Shown: in pieces, positions 44,877 to 53,846 of the stretch
How positions within the stretch are numbered: the first letter of the stretch is position 1
Layout: each line of letters opens with the position of its first letter
From: Tomitella cavernea
GTDB lineage: Bacteria; Actinomycetota; Actinomycetes; Mycobacteriales; Mycobacteriaceae
Reading direction: 5' to 3'
Assembly: GCF_016599145.1 (NCBI RefSeq)
Contig: NZ_JAENKO010000006.1
Span: forward strand, 1 to 64,000
DNA length: 64,000 nt
The notes under the pieces: generated by a model
What the model was told of the DNA's origin: nothing
Databases searched by the model: none
The model's input: only the letters and a program-made list of their open reading frames with translations
Program-made: the position numbers and the translations under genes

Positions 44877-45460
44877 GCATCACACGGATGGCGGATCTGA
44901 CGCCGGCGCAGTGGATAGCGGACCGCACCGAGGAGTGGGATCGGTTGGTCTCTCGTGGCCCGTTCTGTTTCGACAGCTACGCGCGCCTGCGGCTCATCCC
45001 GGATCCGGATCGGTACGGGCAGCGCGGGAGCGAAGTTCGGGCGGTCGCCGATGCGATGAACGACAACGAGCAGATCGGTGTCGTGCTGTCGGAGCTGGCC
45101 AGCTTCACCTGCACGCCGGCTGACTGCTATTTCCTCGTCTGGGAGGGTTGGCCCTGCTTCCACGCGGACGATCCGATGCCGAGGCTGACGATTCCGAACC
45201 GGGACTTCTTCCTTTTCCACGGCGCTGTCGCGGATGCGGAGACCTGGGACAGCCAATTGAATGCGTTGCTGGGCGCCATGGAGGCGCCGACGCCGGCGTT
45301 CGTCTGGCCGGCCGACCGCGCTTGGTGCGTCACGTGCGACATCGACCCGCACTACGCCACGATCGGGGGATCAGCGGACACCGTCGACGCGGTTCTGGCG
45401 CTCACGAACGTGGACGTGGTAGACGACCGCCCCGGAGTGGAGCCACCGCGGTACTTTTGA
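44873..45460 (+). CDS. Hypothetical protein, second of an overlapping pair
   Basis: A 195-residue soluble, acidic protein beginning MADLTPAQWIADRTEEWDRL if the ATG at 44888 is used, or five residues longer from the GTG at 44873 that overlaps the previous stop. The C-terminal part AFVWPADRAWCVTCDIDPHY, followed by ATIGGSADTVDAVL, resembles a small-protein domain that I have seen annotated only as hypothetical in actinobacteria. Four of its cysteines (FTCTPADC and WCVTC) are closely paired and could bind metal. It ends 106 bases before the tRNA gene on the other strand. Function unknown. Confidence 0.65.
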   Translation: MSITRMADLTPAQWIADRTEEWDRLVSRGPFCFDSYARLRLIPDPDRYGQRGSEVRAVADAMNDNEQIGVVLSELASFTCTPADCYFLVWEGWPCFHADDPMPRLTIPNRDFFLFHGAVADAETWDSQLNALLGAMEAPTPAFVWPADRAWCVTCDIDPHYATIGGSADTVDAVLALTNVDVVDDRPGVEPPRYF

Positions 45461-45528
45461 CCGGGTCGTATCCTTGGGCATGTGTGGGCACGCGCCGGGC
45501 ACGAATAACGGGTTTCGGCCGCAAATGG

Positions 45529-45565
45529 GCAGGTCGCAGTGGGCCGAAAATTCGCTCTGACCTGC
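45529..45565 (-). terminator. Hairpin downstream of tRNA-Gly
   Basis: Seven-base arms GCAGGTC (45529-45535) and GACCTGC (45559-45565), immediately past the tRNA 3' end on the minus strand. The loop contains AATTTT. Likely the tRNA terminator. Confidence 0.5.
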
Positions 45566-45566
45566 G

Positions 45567-45640
45567 TGGAGCCGATGACGGGAATCGAACCCGCGTATTC
45601 AGCTTGGGAAGCTGATGTTCTACCATTGAACTACATCGGC
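45567..45640 (-). tRNA. tRNA-Gly (anticodon CCC)
   Basis: On the minus strand the acceptor arms GCCGATG and CATCGGC pair. The D arm contains AATGGTAGAAC and the anticodon stem TCAGC/GCTGA encloses the loop TTCCCAA with anticodon CCC. The T arm GCGGGTTCGATTCCCGT is canonical. The 3' CCA is encoded. It is divergent from dcd, as in mycobacteria. Confidence 0.96.
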
Positions 45641-45775
45641 ATCGAGGCGATCTTGGCTGTGTGACCAGCGAAAACACGTGAATCACACTGCTGCGTTGCC
45701 TGCAGGCACAGACTCTAGCAGATCGCCGGCGGAGCCTGTCCATGCCGCCCCCCGGGTCCCCGTTAGGCTGTGCTG

Positions 45776-46342
45776 GTGCTGCTCTCCGACCGCGATATCC
45801 GCGCCGCGCTCGACTCCGGCCGCCTCGGCATCGAGCCCTACGATGATGCTCTGGTGCAGCCGTCGAGCGTGGACGTGCGGCTGGACAAGTTCTTCCGGGT
45901 CTTCAACAACACCCGGTACACCCACATCGACCCGGCGCAGCAGCAGGACGAGCTGACCACGCTGGTGGACCCGGGCGACGACGAGCCCTTCGTCCTGCAC
46001 CCGGGCGAGTTCGTGCTGGGCGCCACCATGGAGTGCTGCACGCTGCCCGACGATCTCGCCGGGCGCCTCGAGGGCAAATCGAGCCTGGGCCGGCTGGGGC
46101 TGCTGACGCATTCGACGGCCGGGTTCATCGACCCGGGCTTCTCCGGCCACATCACCCTGGAACTCTCGAACGTCGCGAACCTGCCCATCACGCTGTGGCC
46201 GGGCATGAAGATCGGCCAGTTGTGCCTGCTGCGGTTGACCAGCCCCTCCGAGAGCCCCTACGGCAGCGCGTCGGTGGGCTCCAAGTACCAGGGCCAGCGG
46301 GGGCCCACGCCGTCGCGCGCGTACCTGAACTTCCGCCGCTGA
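45776..46342 (+). CDS. dcd: dCTP deaminase (bifunctional dUMP-forming type likely)
   Basis: Deaminates dCTP to supply dUMP for thymidylate synthesis. The 188-residue protein is nearly identical in pattern to M. tuberculosis Dcd: [50 protein letters not shown] (with the catalytic Ser-Arg) and [20 protein letters not shown], then [14 protein letters not shown] at the end. Mycobacterial Dcd is bifunctional with dUTPase activity; the same is expected here. The GTG at 45776 gives the family start MLLSDRD; another GTG six bases earlier is possible. Confidence 0.95.
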   Translation: MLLSDRDIRAALDSGRLGIEPYDDALVQPSSVDVRLDKFFRVFNNTRYTHIDPAQQQDELTTLVDPGDDEPFVLHPGEFVLGATMECCTLPDDLAGRLEGKSSLGRLGLLTHSTAGFIDPGFSGHITLELSNVANLPITLWPGMKIGQLCLLRLTSPSESPYGSASVGSKYQGQRGPTPSRAYLNFRR

Positions 46343-46525
46343 GGACGGGCCGTCGCCACCCGGGTGTGAAGTCGAGGGTTTTCGCAGTATCGCCGCGCCT
46401 CATCGCCGCAGCGCAAGTATGGTGGGGCTGGCCTGGTTCGCGTCGCCGGAACGCTCGTGATCTGTCCGGCGACGCGTTGGGGATGTTCAGGCAGGATGGG
46501 CGTCCCGGCGTGGAGGGAGGGCACA

Positions 46526-47854
46526 GTGGATCGCGCGGATCGTGAGGCGAACGGGCAGGCGCGCGCACCGGGTGAGGCGCGGATGAGCGCGATCCTCGGC
46601 GTCTGCATCAACGGCGACGACGTCCGCATGGCCCTCGCGGACGCACCCATGTCCGGCGACCCGGCGGTGCACGGCGGCCGCGGTGTCCGCAGGCGTTCGG
46701 TGGAGGTACTCGACGCGGCGCGGTTGCTCACGGACGTCCCCGCCTACGGCACGCCGGAGGAGCAGGTGGCCTACGCCCTCCGACCACTGCTGGCCGGTCG
46801 TGCGGGGCAGGGCGCGGCGGCGCGCATCGACCGCACCATCCGCTCGGTCGTGTTCGCCTACCACGACGCGGACCAGGCCAAGCGCATCACGATGGGTACG
46901 GATGCCGCCGGTCTCACCCACTACAGCCTGATGCCCACACCCGTCGCTGCCCTGGCCGAGCTGATGGCGACCCGGCAGGTGGGCTTCGCCCGGCACGTCG
47001 CGGTGTGCAATGTGGACTCGTGGCGCTACAGCTGCGGCATCGTCGACGCCGACGGCGCAATGGTGGGCGATATCCAGCGCATCTCCACCGACAAGCTAGC
47101 GGCGGCGGACGTGGACGTGCTCGAAGGCGTCGCGATGGTCGTCGACGCCGCGCAACAGCTCAGCGGCGTGATGGCGGACCTGGTCGTGCTGGTGGGCGAG
47201 CGCATCCACGAGCAGTTCGACGCCGAGGTGGTCGAGCGTGAGCTGGGTCTGCCGGTGATCGTCCCCGAGAAGCCGGAATCGGTTGTGGCGCGGGGGGCTT
47301 CGTTGTTGCCCAGCCGGGAGGCCGTCGGAGCGTCGGGGGCGGCTTCGGACGGGGACTGGGCGCCGGTGGCGGAGCGTTCCCGGCGGGGCCCGGACTGGAC
47401 GTCGTCGGCCGCGGCCGTGGCCGGCATCGTGGGCCTGGTCCTGCTGGCGGGGCTCGTCGTCGGGGCTGTGGCGGCCAGTGGGGTGCTGGCCGGGAACGAC
47501 ACCGCCTCCGGCCCGGAGTCGACCACTCTGCCCACGTCGCCCGCCGCGCCGTCACCGGCGTCGACGACGAAGGCGCCCGAGGTGCCTCCGCCGCCCCCGC
47601 CCGAGCCGGTGACCACCGAGGCGCCCGCGCCCCCGCCGCCGGTGACACAGCGGGCGCCCGCACCTCCGCCGCCTCCCCCGGCTCCGGAGCCGCCCCCGCC
47701 GCCGGTCACCGAGGAGCAGCCTGCGGCGCCCCCGCCGCAGCAGGCCCCGCAACCGCCGCCGCAGCAGGCGCCCGCGCCTCAGCCCGCGCCGCCTCCGCTG
47801 GAGATCAACATTCCGGGGCTGCCGCCCATCGAGATACCGCTGCCCGGCGCCTGA
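46526..47854 (+). CDS. Membrane protein with N-terminal ASKHA-like (DUF7159-like) domain and proline-rich tail
   Basis: A 442-residue protein. The N-terminal domain (about 20-270) begins MSAILGVCINGDDVRMALAD, similar to the strand-turn of the mycobacterial DUF7159 family, which looks like an actin/Hsp70-type fold. It continues with VFAYHDADQAKRITMGTDAAG and VADLVVLVGERIHEQFDAEVV. One membrane helix follows (about 300-323). The rest, about 115 residues outside, is Pro/Ala/Thr-rich with long proline runs and a short hydrophobic end (INIPGLPPIEIPLPGA). Start GTG 46526 has GGAGGGAGG; the frame continues upstream without a ribosome site. Family assignment is tentative; function unknown. Confidence 0.75.
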   Translation: MDRADREANGQARAPGEARMSAILGVCINGDDVRMALADAPMSGDPAVHGGRGVRRRSVEVLDAARLLTDVPAYGTPEEQVAYALRPLLAGRAGQGAAARIDRTIRSVVFAYHDADQAKRITMGTDAAGLTHYSLMPTPVAALAELMATRQVGFARHVAVCNVDSWRYSCGIVDADGAMVGDIQRISTDKLAAADVDVLEGVAMVVDAAQQLSGVMADLVVLVGERIHEQFDAEVVERELGLPVIVPEKPESVVARGASLLPSREAVGASGAASDGDWAPVAERSRRGPDWTSSAAAVAGIVGLVLLAGLVVGAVAASGVLAGNDTASGPESTTLPTSPAAPSPASTTKAPEVPPPPPPEPVTTEAPAPPPPVTQRAPAPPPPPPAPEPPPPPVTEEQPAAPPPQQAPQPPPQQAPAPQPAPPPLEINIPGLPPIEIPLPGA

Positions 47855-47905
47855 CCTGCCGTCGAACGGCGCCCGGGGACGGAAGCGGCAAATGAGGCGT
47901 GCCGC

Positions 47906-49183
47906 CTACTGCGAGTAGCCCGCCAGGAAGTTGCCCAGCCGCTCGACGGCCACGGACAGGTCGCGGGCCCACGGCAGCGTGACGATCCGCAGGTGGTCCG
48001 GGTGCGGCCAGTTGAAGCCGGTGCCCTGGGTGACCAGGATCTTCTCGCTGGTGAGAAGGTCGTGCACCAGCTGCTCGTCGTCGTGGATCTCGTGCACTTC
48101 CGGATCGAGCCGCGGGAACACGTACAACGCACCCTTGGGCGCCACGCACGAGACGCCGGGGATGGCGTTGAGGCCGCTGACGGCGGCGTCGCGCTGTTCC
48201 AGCAGCCGCCCGCCGGGCAGGATCAGGTCGTTGACGCTCTGATAGCCGCCCAGCGCCACCTGGATCGCGTGCTGCGCGGGCACATTGGGGCACAGGCGCG
48301 TGGATGCCAGCAGGTTGATGCCCTCGAGGAACCCCGTCGCATGCCCCTTGGGGCCGGTGACCGCCAGCCAGCCGGCGCGGTACCCGGCCACACGGTACGT
48401 CTTCGACAGGCCGTTGAACGTCAGGCACAGCATGTCGGGCGCCAGCGACGCCAACGATGTGTGCTGGGCGCCGTCATAGAGGATGCGGTCGTAGATCTCG
48501 TCCGCCAGCAGCAGCAGCCGGTGCTTGCGGGCCAGCTCGACGAGCTGCTCGAGCACCTCGCGCGAGTAGACGGCGCCGGTGGGGTTGTTGGGGTTGATCA
48601 CCAGCAGCGCCTTGGTGTGCGGGGTGATCTTCGATTCCAGGTCCTCGATATCCGGCTGCCAGCCGTTGTCCTCGTCGCACAGGTAGTGCACCGGGGTGCC
48701 CCCGGCCAGCGAGGTCATCGCCGTCCACAGCGGGTAGTCGGGGGCGGGGATCAGCACCTCGTCGCCGTCGTTGAGCAGCGCCTGCATGGTGATGGTGATG
48801 AGCTCTGAGACGCCGTTGCCCAGGAAGATGTCCTCCACGTCCAGGTGGGGGAAGCCGGGCTCCAGCTCGTAGCGCGTGACGATGGCGCGGCGGGCCGACA
48901 GGATGCCCTTGGACTCCGAATACCCCTGCGCGTACGGGAGTGCGGCGATCATGTCGCGCATGATCACGTCCGGCGCGTCGAAACCGAACGTGGCCGGGTT
49001 GCCGATGTTGAGCTTGAGGATCCGGTGGCCCTCGGCCTCCATGCGCGCGGCGTGGGCGTGCACCGGTCCGCGGATCTCGTAGAGGACGTTCTGGAGCTTC
49101 TGCGACTGCTCCAGGGCGCGGTGTGCCGGGTAGTCCAGGGGTGCAGGTGTGGACTCGGGGCGCACATTGTCTGAGATGCTCAC
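47906..49183 (-). CDS. aspC: Class I pyridoxal-phosphate aminotransferase (AspC/AlaA-like, Rv0337c type)
   Basis: A fold-type I aminotransferase of 425 residues, resembling Rv0337c (AspC) and E. coli AlaA, so probable substrates are alanine or aspartate with 2-oxoglutarate. Motifs: LKLNIGNPATFGF, PDYPLWTAM, LLVINPNNPTGAVYS, LLLADEIYDRILYDG and the Schiff-base lysine in FNGLSKTYRVAGYRAGW. The start GTG at 49183 gives the expected N-terminus; the longer open frame is Arg/Pro-rich and non-coding in character. In M. tuberculosis this gene stands directly next to Rv0338c; here an 8.8-kb block separates the two. Confidence 0.92.
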   Translation of the reverse strand: MSISDNVRPESTPAPLDYPAHRALEQSQKLQNVLYEIRGPVHAHAARMEAEGHRILKLNIGNPATFGFDAPDVIMRDMIAALPYAQGYSESKGILSARRAIVTRYELEPGFPHLDVEDIFLGNGVSELITITMQALLNDGDEVLIPAPDYPLWTAMTSLAGGTPVHYLCDEDNGWQPDIEDLESKITPHTKALLVINPNNPTGAVYSREVLEQLVELARKHRLLLLADEIYDRILYDGAQHTSLASLAPDMLCLTFNGLSKTYRVAGYRAGWLAVTGPKGHATGFLEGINLLASTRLCPNVPAQHAIQVALGGYQSVNDLILPGGRLLEQRDAAVSGLNAIPGVSCVAPKGALYVFPRLDPEVHEIHDDEQLVHDLLTSEKILVTQGTGFNWPHPDHLRIVTLPWARDLSVAVERLGNFLAGYSQ

Positions 49184-49440
49184 CCGACCATCGTGCCACT
49201 GCGGCGCGGCCGGGGTGCGGCGCGGGCGGGCAGTGTGGCGGGTGCCTCGCCGGCGGGGGACGCGCCTCCCGCTGACAGGGACCGCCCGCCCCGCCGTCGG
49301 CCGCGCGTCCGGTCTCGCGTGCGAGGCTGTATTCTCACAGGTCGGCATTCTCCTGCGCCGCGCACGCCCCCGGCCGGTCGCGGCGGGAGAGCGATGGCGC
49401 CTCCACGCCCGGGGGCGGCGGACGATCGGCGGGCGGCACC

Positions 49441-50100
49441 ATGACCGAGTTCTTCGAGCAGCTGTTGACGCTGAACGGGGCCGTGGTCTATGCCATCGTC
49501 GGGGCTCTGGTGTTCGCCGAGGTCGCGCTGCTGGTGGGTTTCGTCGTCCCGGGCGAGACGGCGGCGATCGTCGGCGGAGCGCTCGCCAGCCTTGGCCACG
49601 CGGAACTGTGGCCGATGGCCACCGTGGTCGTCGGGGCCGCGGTGCTGGGCGACCTCACCGGCTTCGGGGTGGGCCACCTGCTGGGCGACCGCATGCAGGG
49701 CCGGCCGATGTCGCCGCGTCGGCGCCGCAGGCGTGAGCAGACCAAGGCGCTGATCGCACGGCGCGGGCCGCTCGCGGTGTTCGTCGGCCGCTACATCGCC
49801 TTCGTCCGCACGCTGATGCCCACGCTGGCGGGCGCATCGGGGATGCGGCTGCGCCCGTTCCTGCTGGCCGACGTCGCCGCTGCGCTCACATGGGGTGCGG
49901 CCAACGTGGCCATCGGCTTCGTGGTGGGCCGCTCCTACAAGGAGGTGGTCCGCTGGCTGGGCGCCGGGTCGGCGGTGGCACTGACGGTGGTGGTGGTCGC
50001 GGCCGCGGCGGTGTGGCTCATCCGGCGCCGGCGGCGCGCGGCGGGTGTCGGTACCGCCCGTGCCCCGGTGGACAGTCCAGAATCATCGTGTGACCACTGA
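49441..50100 (+). CDS. DedA-family membrane protein
   Basis: A 219-residue DedA/SNARE-associated (VTT domain) membrane protein, probably involved in lipid-carrier flipping or membrane homeostasis. Features: LLVGFVVPGETAAIVGG (the conserved E/PGE loop), GDLTGFGVGHLLGDR, and FVGRYIAFVRTLMPTLAGAS with the family Arg residues. Four to five membrane segments and a basic tail are seen. The last 11 bases overlap the start of the downstream hydrolase gene. Divergent from aspC across 257 bases. Confidence 0.9.
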   Translation: MTEFFEQLLTLNGAVVYAIVGALVFAEVALLVGFVVPGETAAIVGGALASLGHAELWPMATVVVGAAVLGDLTGFGVGHLLGDRMQGRPMSPRRRRRREQTKALIARRGPLAVFVGRYIAFVRTLMPTLAGASGMRLRPFLLADVAAALTWGAANVAIGFVVGRSYKEVVRWLGAGSAVALTVVVVAAAAVWLIRRRRRAAGVGTARAPVDSPESSCDH

Positions 50101-51778
50101 GCAGATTGCGCCTCCGAAGGGCACCGACCAGGGCCGGCCCCGCTCGCGCGCCCGCGTTCCGTTCAGGGGCGCCCCCTACCTGGGGCTCGTCGGCGCGCTG
50201 CTGTTCTTCTGGGCGTCGCTCACGCCCACCTTGCTCCCGCGGGGGCCGCTGTTCCAGGGGGCCGTCTCCGGCGGCTCGGCAGCCATCGGCTACGGCATCG
50301 GCATCCTCGTCGCGCTGTTCCTGCGGTGGCTGCTGGAGTGGGAGCCGCCGCGGATGATCCAACGCATCGCGTGGTGGGTACTGCCCGTAGCCGCGGCCGG
50401 CGGCACGGTGGCGATGCTGGTGTGGTTCGCGCACTGGCAGTCGCAACTGCGCACCATCATGTCGGCGGACGGGTTGCGCTGGTGGGCGTATCCGCTGACG
50501 CTGGCGATCGCGGTGCTGGTATGGGCGGCGATCATCGCGGTGTGCCGCGGGTTCCGCTGGCTGGCACGTCTTCTCACCCGCCTGGGCCGTGGGTTCCTGC
50601 CCCGCCGCGTGGCCGCGGTGGCCGGTGTCGTGCTCGCCGGGTGGCTGGTGGTGACCCTGGCCAACGGCGTGCTCGCGAACTGGCTGATGTCCGGTCTCAA
50701 CTCCAGCTTCAGCGCCATCAACGACGAGACCGAGGCGGACAGCGCCCCGCCGGACACGCCCCTGCGCTCGGGCAGCGCCGAGTCGCTGGTCACCTGGGAC
50801 TCACTGGGGCGGCTGGGACGGCGGTTCGTCTCCGACGGGCCGACGGTGGAACAGATCGAGCGCTTCACCGGCCGGTCCGCCGTCGAACCGATCCGCGTCT
50901 ACGCCGGCCTCGCATCCACCGACGGCGGGGTCGTCGAGCGGGCACAGCGCGTGGTGGACGAACTCGAACGCACCGGCGCGCTGGACCGGCAGGTCATCGC
51001 CGTCGCGAACACCACGGGCAGCGGCTGGATCAACGAGGCGTCGTCGACCTCGCTGGAGTACATGTTCGGCGGCGACACGGCCATCGCGAGCATGCAGTAC
51101 TCCTACCTGCCGAGCTGGCTGTCGTTCATCGCCGACCAGAGCCGCGCCCGGCAAGCGGGCCGGGCGCTGTTCCGCGCTGTCGCGGCCGAGGTGCAGACGC
51201 TTCCCGCGGATCGGCGCCCGCGGCTGGTGACCTTCGGCGAGAGCCTCGGCTCGTTCTCCGGCGAGTCGGCGTTCTCCGGCGACCTCGACCTGGCCGCGCA
51301 GACCGACGGCGCGCTGTTCGTGGGCCCCACCAGCAACAACGAGTTGTGGCGCCGGTTCACCGCCCAGCGTGACGAGGGCTCGCCGGAATGGCTGCCGATC
51401 TACCGCGAGGGCATGACGGTGCGCTTCATCTCCGACGCGGAGGACCTGCAGCGTCCCGACACCCCATGGGAGGGGACGCGGGTGGTGTACCTGCAGCACG
51501 CCTCGGACCCGATCACCTGGTGGAACCCGGACACGCTGCTGTCCGAACCGGACTGGCTCGACGAGCCGCGCGGAGACGCGGTGCTTTCGTCCACGCAGTG
51601 GTACCCGATCATCACGTTCCTGCAGCTCAGCGCCGACATGGCGGTGGGGACCGACGTGCCGGACGGGTTCGGGCACACCTACGTGGCCGACTACGCCGAC
51701 GCCTGGGCGGCCATCCTGGAACCGCCGCAGTGGACCGACGACGACACCCGCCGGCTGCGGAAGGTGCTGGCGGAGTGA
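50090..51778 (+). CDS. Membrane alpha/beta-hydrolase (Abhydrolase_9 type)
   Basis: A 562-residue protein with four N-terminal membrane segments (about 30-215) and a C-terminal alpha/beta-hydrolase domain of the Abhydrolase_9 family. The nucleophile elbow is VTFGESLGSFSGESAF, with Ser in GESLG. QHASDPITWW and DGFGHTYV supply the probable Asp and His. The active domain would face outside. Its substrate is unknown; homologues are common in mycolate actinobacteria. The GTG at 50090 overlaps the dedA stop, so translation is coupled and the products may work on the same lipid. Confidence 0.87.
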   Translation: MTTEQIAPPKGTDQGRPRSRARVPFRGAPYLGLVGALLFFWASLTPTLLPRGPLFQGAVSGGSAAIGYGIGILVALFLRWLLEWEPPRMIQRIAWWVLPVAAAGGTVAMLVWFAHWQSQLRTIMSADGLRWWAYPLTLAIAVLVWAAIIAVCRGFRWLARLLTRLGRGFLPRRVAAVAGVVLAGWLVVTLANGVLANWLMSGLNSSFSAINDETEADSAPPDTPLRSGSAESLVTWDSLGRLGRRFVSDGPTVEQIERFTGRSAVEPIRVYAGLASTDGGVVERAQRVVDELERTGALDRQVIAVANTTGSGWINEASSTSLEYMFGGDTAIASMQYSYLPSWLSFIADQSRARQAGRALFRAVAAEVQTLPADRRPRLVTFGESLGSFSGESAFSGDLDLAAQTDGALFVGPTSNNELWRRFTAQRDEGSPEWLPIYREGMTVRFISDAEDLQRPDTPWEGTRVVYLQHASDPITWWNPDTLLSEPDWLDEPRGDAVLSSTQWYPIITFLQLSADMAVGTDVPDGFGHTYVADYADAWAAILEPPQWTDDDTRRLRKVLAE

Positions 51779-51884
51779 TGGCTGCCGGCACCACGGAGGA
51801 CCGACTCAGCGGTACAGGAACGCCAGGGGGCCTGAAATGTACCCGGACTGCTGAGTAGGTTCGCCCGGGACCTCGGGGCGTGGG

Positions 51885-52601
51885 TCACCCGATGTCGTAG
51901 ACCACGTCGACCTTGACCGTGACGTCCTGTGAGCCCGGCTCCACGGGAGTGGCGGTCGCGGCCCGGTCGGCGAGCGCGAGCGGCTGCGGGGGACCGGCCT
52001 GCGCGGGTACCTCGGCGATGGACCGGACGCTGCCCAGGTCCACGCCGGCCGCCTCGGCGATCTGTTTCGCCTGATCCTGCGCCTGGGTGACGGCTTCGGC
52101 GCGGGCCTGGGCGCGCAGGTCGCTGTCGTCGGAGATGGAGAAGCCGGTTTGCCGCACACGGATCGCGTCGCCCGCGGCGCCGGCCGCCGCGTCGATGAGC
52201 GGGCCCGCCTTGCTGATGTCGTGCACCGTGGCAGTGACCTCGTTGGTCACCTGGTATCCGGTGATCTGCTGATCGGGCCCGTGCTGCGGGCGCAGGTTCA
52301 GGTTGCTGGTCTTGATGTCCTCCGCCGCGATGCCTTTGCCCTTGAGCAGGTCGATCACGGCGTTGGCCTTGTCCGCGTTGTCGGCGAGCGCGGCGTTGGC
52401 CGACGAGGCCTGCGTCTGCACCGCCAGTACCACCGTCACGGTGTCCGGGGTGCCGGTGACGGTGCCGGTGGCCTGGGTGCTGATGCCGGGTGCGGGCTCA
52501 TCCTGCCCCGAAGACGGCGCCGGGGAGCTCGAGCAGCCGGCGGCGAACAGTGCGACGGCCGCGGCGAGAGCACAGGTGGCGGAACGGGAACGAGTACGCA
52601 T
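51885..52601 (-). CDS. SIMPL-domain lipoprotein (DUF541)
   Basis: A 238-residue lipoprotein with a signal sequence ending in the lipobox ALFAAGC and a Ser/Pro/Glu linker. A SIMPL (DUF541) domain follows, recognisable from GTVTGTPDTVTVVLAVQTQA near its start, LKGKGIAAEDIKTSNLNLRP, and QITGYQVTNEVTATVHDISK. It ends VTVKVDVVYDIG. Related proteins (BP26, LpqG) form ring-like channels or interact with kinases; the role here is unknown. The ATG at 52601 has GGAG close upstream. Downstream, 51779-51884 shows nothing I can support. Confidence 0.88.
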   Translation of the reverse strand: MRTRSRSATCALAAAVALFAAGCSSSPAPSSGQDEPAPGISTQATGTVTGTPDTVTVVLAVQTQASSANAALADNADKANAVIDLLKGKGIAAEDIKTSNLNLRPQHGPDQQITGYQVTNEVTATVHDISKAGPLIDAAAGAAGDAIRVRQTGFSISDDSDLRAQARAEAVTQAQDQAKQIAEAAGVDLGSVRSIAEVPAQAGPPQPLALADRAATATPVEPGSQDVTVKVDVVYDIG

Positions 52602-52655
52602 TGCTCCATCGTGGCTGATGCTGCGCGGTGTCCGGGGCCGGATGGGCTCGACTCG

Positions 52656-52721
52656 CCCGCCTACCAAGTAGAAAATGCACGCCGGCGGGCCCGAAGTTGC
52701 ATTTTCGACTTGGTCGGCGGG
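52656..52721. repeat. 24-bp imperfect inverted repeat (REP/MITE-like)
   Basis: Arms at 52656-52679 and 52698-52721 pair in 22 of 24 positions; the core is CCAAGTMGAAAATGCA. The 18-base loop is GC-rich. AT-rich tracts inside such GC-rich DNA make it stand out. It lies in the divergent region between the SIMPL and ABC genes. Confidence 0.75.
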
Positions 52722-52732
52722 CCGAGATGCGT

Positions 52733-52768
52733 GCGGCGGCCGTCCCACCGGGGTAGGACGGCCGCCGC
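52733..52768. terminator. Hairpin with perfect 13-bp arms
   Basis: GCGGCGGCCGTCC (52733-52745) and GGACGGCCGCCGC (52756-52768) with a ten-base loop, right after the inverted repeat and about 105 bases before the ABC gene. Both neighbours start away from it, so it may be a leader attenuator or part of a mobile repeat rather than a gene end. Confidence 0.6.
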
Positions 52769-52874
52769 GTCGAATTCCCCCTGTGCTCCGACGCGCTCGC
52801 GGGGCGCCGGCGACAAAGTGGAGTGCATACCGCCCGGCGAGGTCCGCCGGGACCGAACGACGGAGGTGTGCGCG

Positions 52875-53846
52875 ATGATCGAAGTGGAGGGGCTCTCCCG
52901 CCGGTACGGGGAGACAATGGCCGTGGACTCGCTGAGCTTCACCGCGGAGGACGGACTGGTCACCGGATTCGTCGGCCCCAACGGCGCGGGCAAGTCCACG
53001 ACGCTGCGGATCCTCCTGGGGCTCGAGCGCGCCGACGGCGGCGGCGCCCACATCGATGGCCACTCCTATGGTGCGCTTGACAGGCCGATGAGCAGGGTCG
53101 GGGCGCTTCTCGACGCCGGGTGGGTGCATCCAGGCCGTAGCGCCCGCGCTCACCTGCGCTGGCTGTCGCAGGTGGGCCGGATCGATGCGGACCGGGTGGG
53201 CGCAGTGCTGACCCGGGTGGGGCTCGACGGTGTCGCGGACCGGCGCGTGGGCGGCTTCTCGCTGGGAATGAGGCAACGTCTGGGGCTCGCGGGTGCGCTG
53301 CTCGGGGAGCCCGCGCACCTTGTGCTCGACGAACCGCTCAACGGGCTCGACCCGGACGGCGTGCACTGGATGCGCCGGTTCATCCGCCACTACGCCGAGT
53401 GCGGGAACACGGTGCTCGTGTCCAGCCATCTGCTTTCCGAAATGTCCCTGACGGCGGATCGTCTCGTCGTCATAGGCCGCGGCAGCCTCATCGGGCAGTA
53501 CGACACCGACGAGTTCGTGCGGTCCATGAGCGCGACCTCGATCCGCGTCCGCGTGGACCGGCCGGAGGTGCTGTGTGCCGCGGCCAGCGCCCGGGGATGG
53601 GCGGTGGAGACGACCGCTCCGGGGGCACTCGCGCTGTCGGATCCGGCCGGTGGCCTGGACGCGCCGTCGGTGGGCCAGGTCTGCTTCGCGGCGGGGCTGC
53701 GCGTCGATGAGCTCACCGAGGTCCGCGGTTCGCTGGAAGACGCATTCCTCGCGGCCACCGGCGATGCTCTCGATTACGGCAGTCCGGAAGCTGGGAGCGT
53801 GATCGTCGCCCCGCCGGCCGGAGTGCGGACGGGGGCGGCAGGATGA
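52875..53846 (+). CDS. ABC exporter ATP-binding subunit (bacitracin/daunorubicin-type)
   Basis: A 323-residue ABC ATPase: GPNGAGKSTT (Walker A, about 35-44), FSLGMRQRLGLAGAL (signature variant), HLVLDEPLNGLDPDG (Walker B and D loop) and LVSSHLLSEM (H loop). The C-terminal extension of about 100 residues is typical of exporters paired with ABC-2 permeases. The start ATG at 52875 follows GGAGG. It overlaps the permease gene in ATGA, and a sensor kinase/response regulator pair follows. Together they resemble antibiotic-sensing export modules; the substrate is unknown. Confidence 0.92.
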   Translation: MIEVEGLSRRYGETMAVDSLSFTAEDGLVTGFVGPNGAGKSTTLRILLGLERADGGGAHIDGHSYGALDRPMSRVGALLDAGWVHPGRSARAHLRWLSQVGRIDADRVGAVLTRVGLDGVADRRVGGFSLGMRQRLGLAGALLGEPAHLVLDEPLNGLDPDGVHWMRRFIRHYAECGNTVLVSSHLLSEMSLTADRLVVIGRGSLIGQYDTDEFVRSMSATSIRVRVDRPEVLCAAASARGWAVETTAPGALALSDPAGGLDAPSVGQVCFAAGLRVDELTEVRGSLEDAFLAATGDALDYGSPEAGSVIVAPPAGVRTGAAG

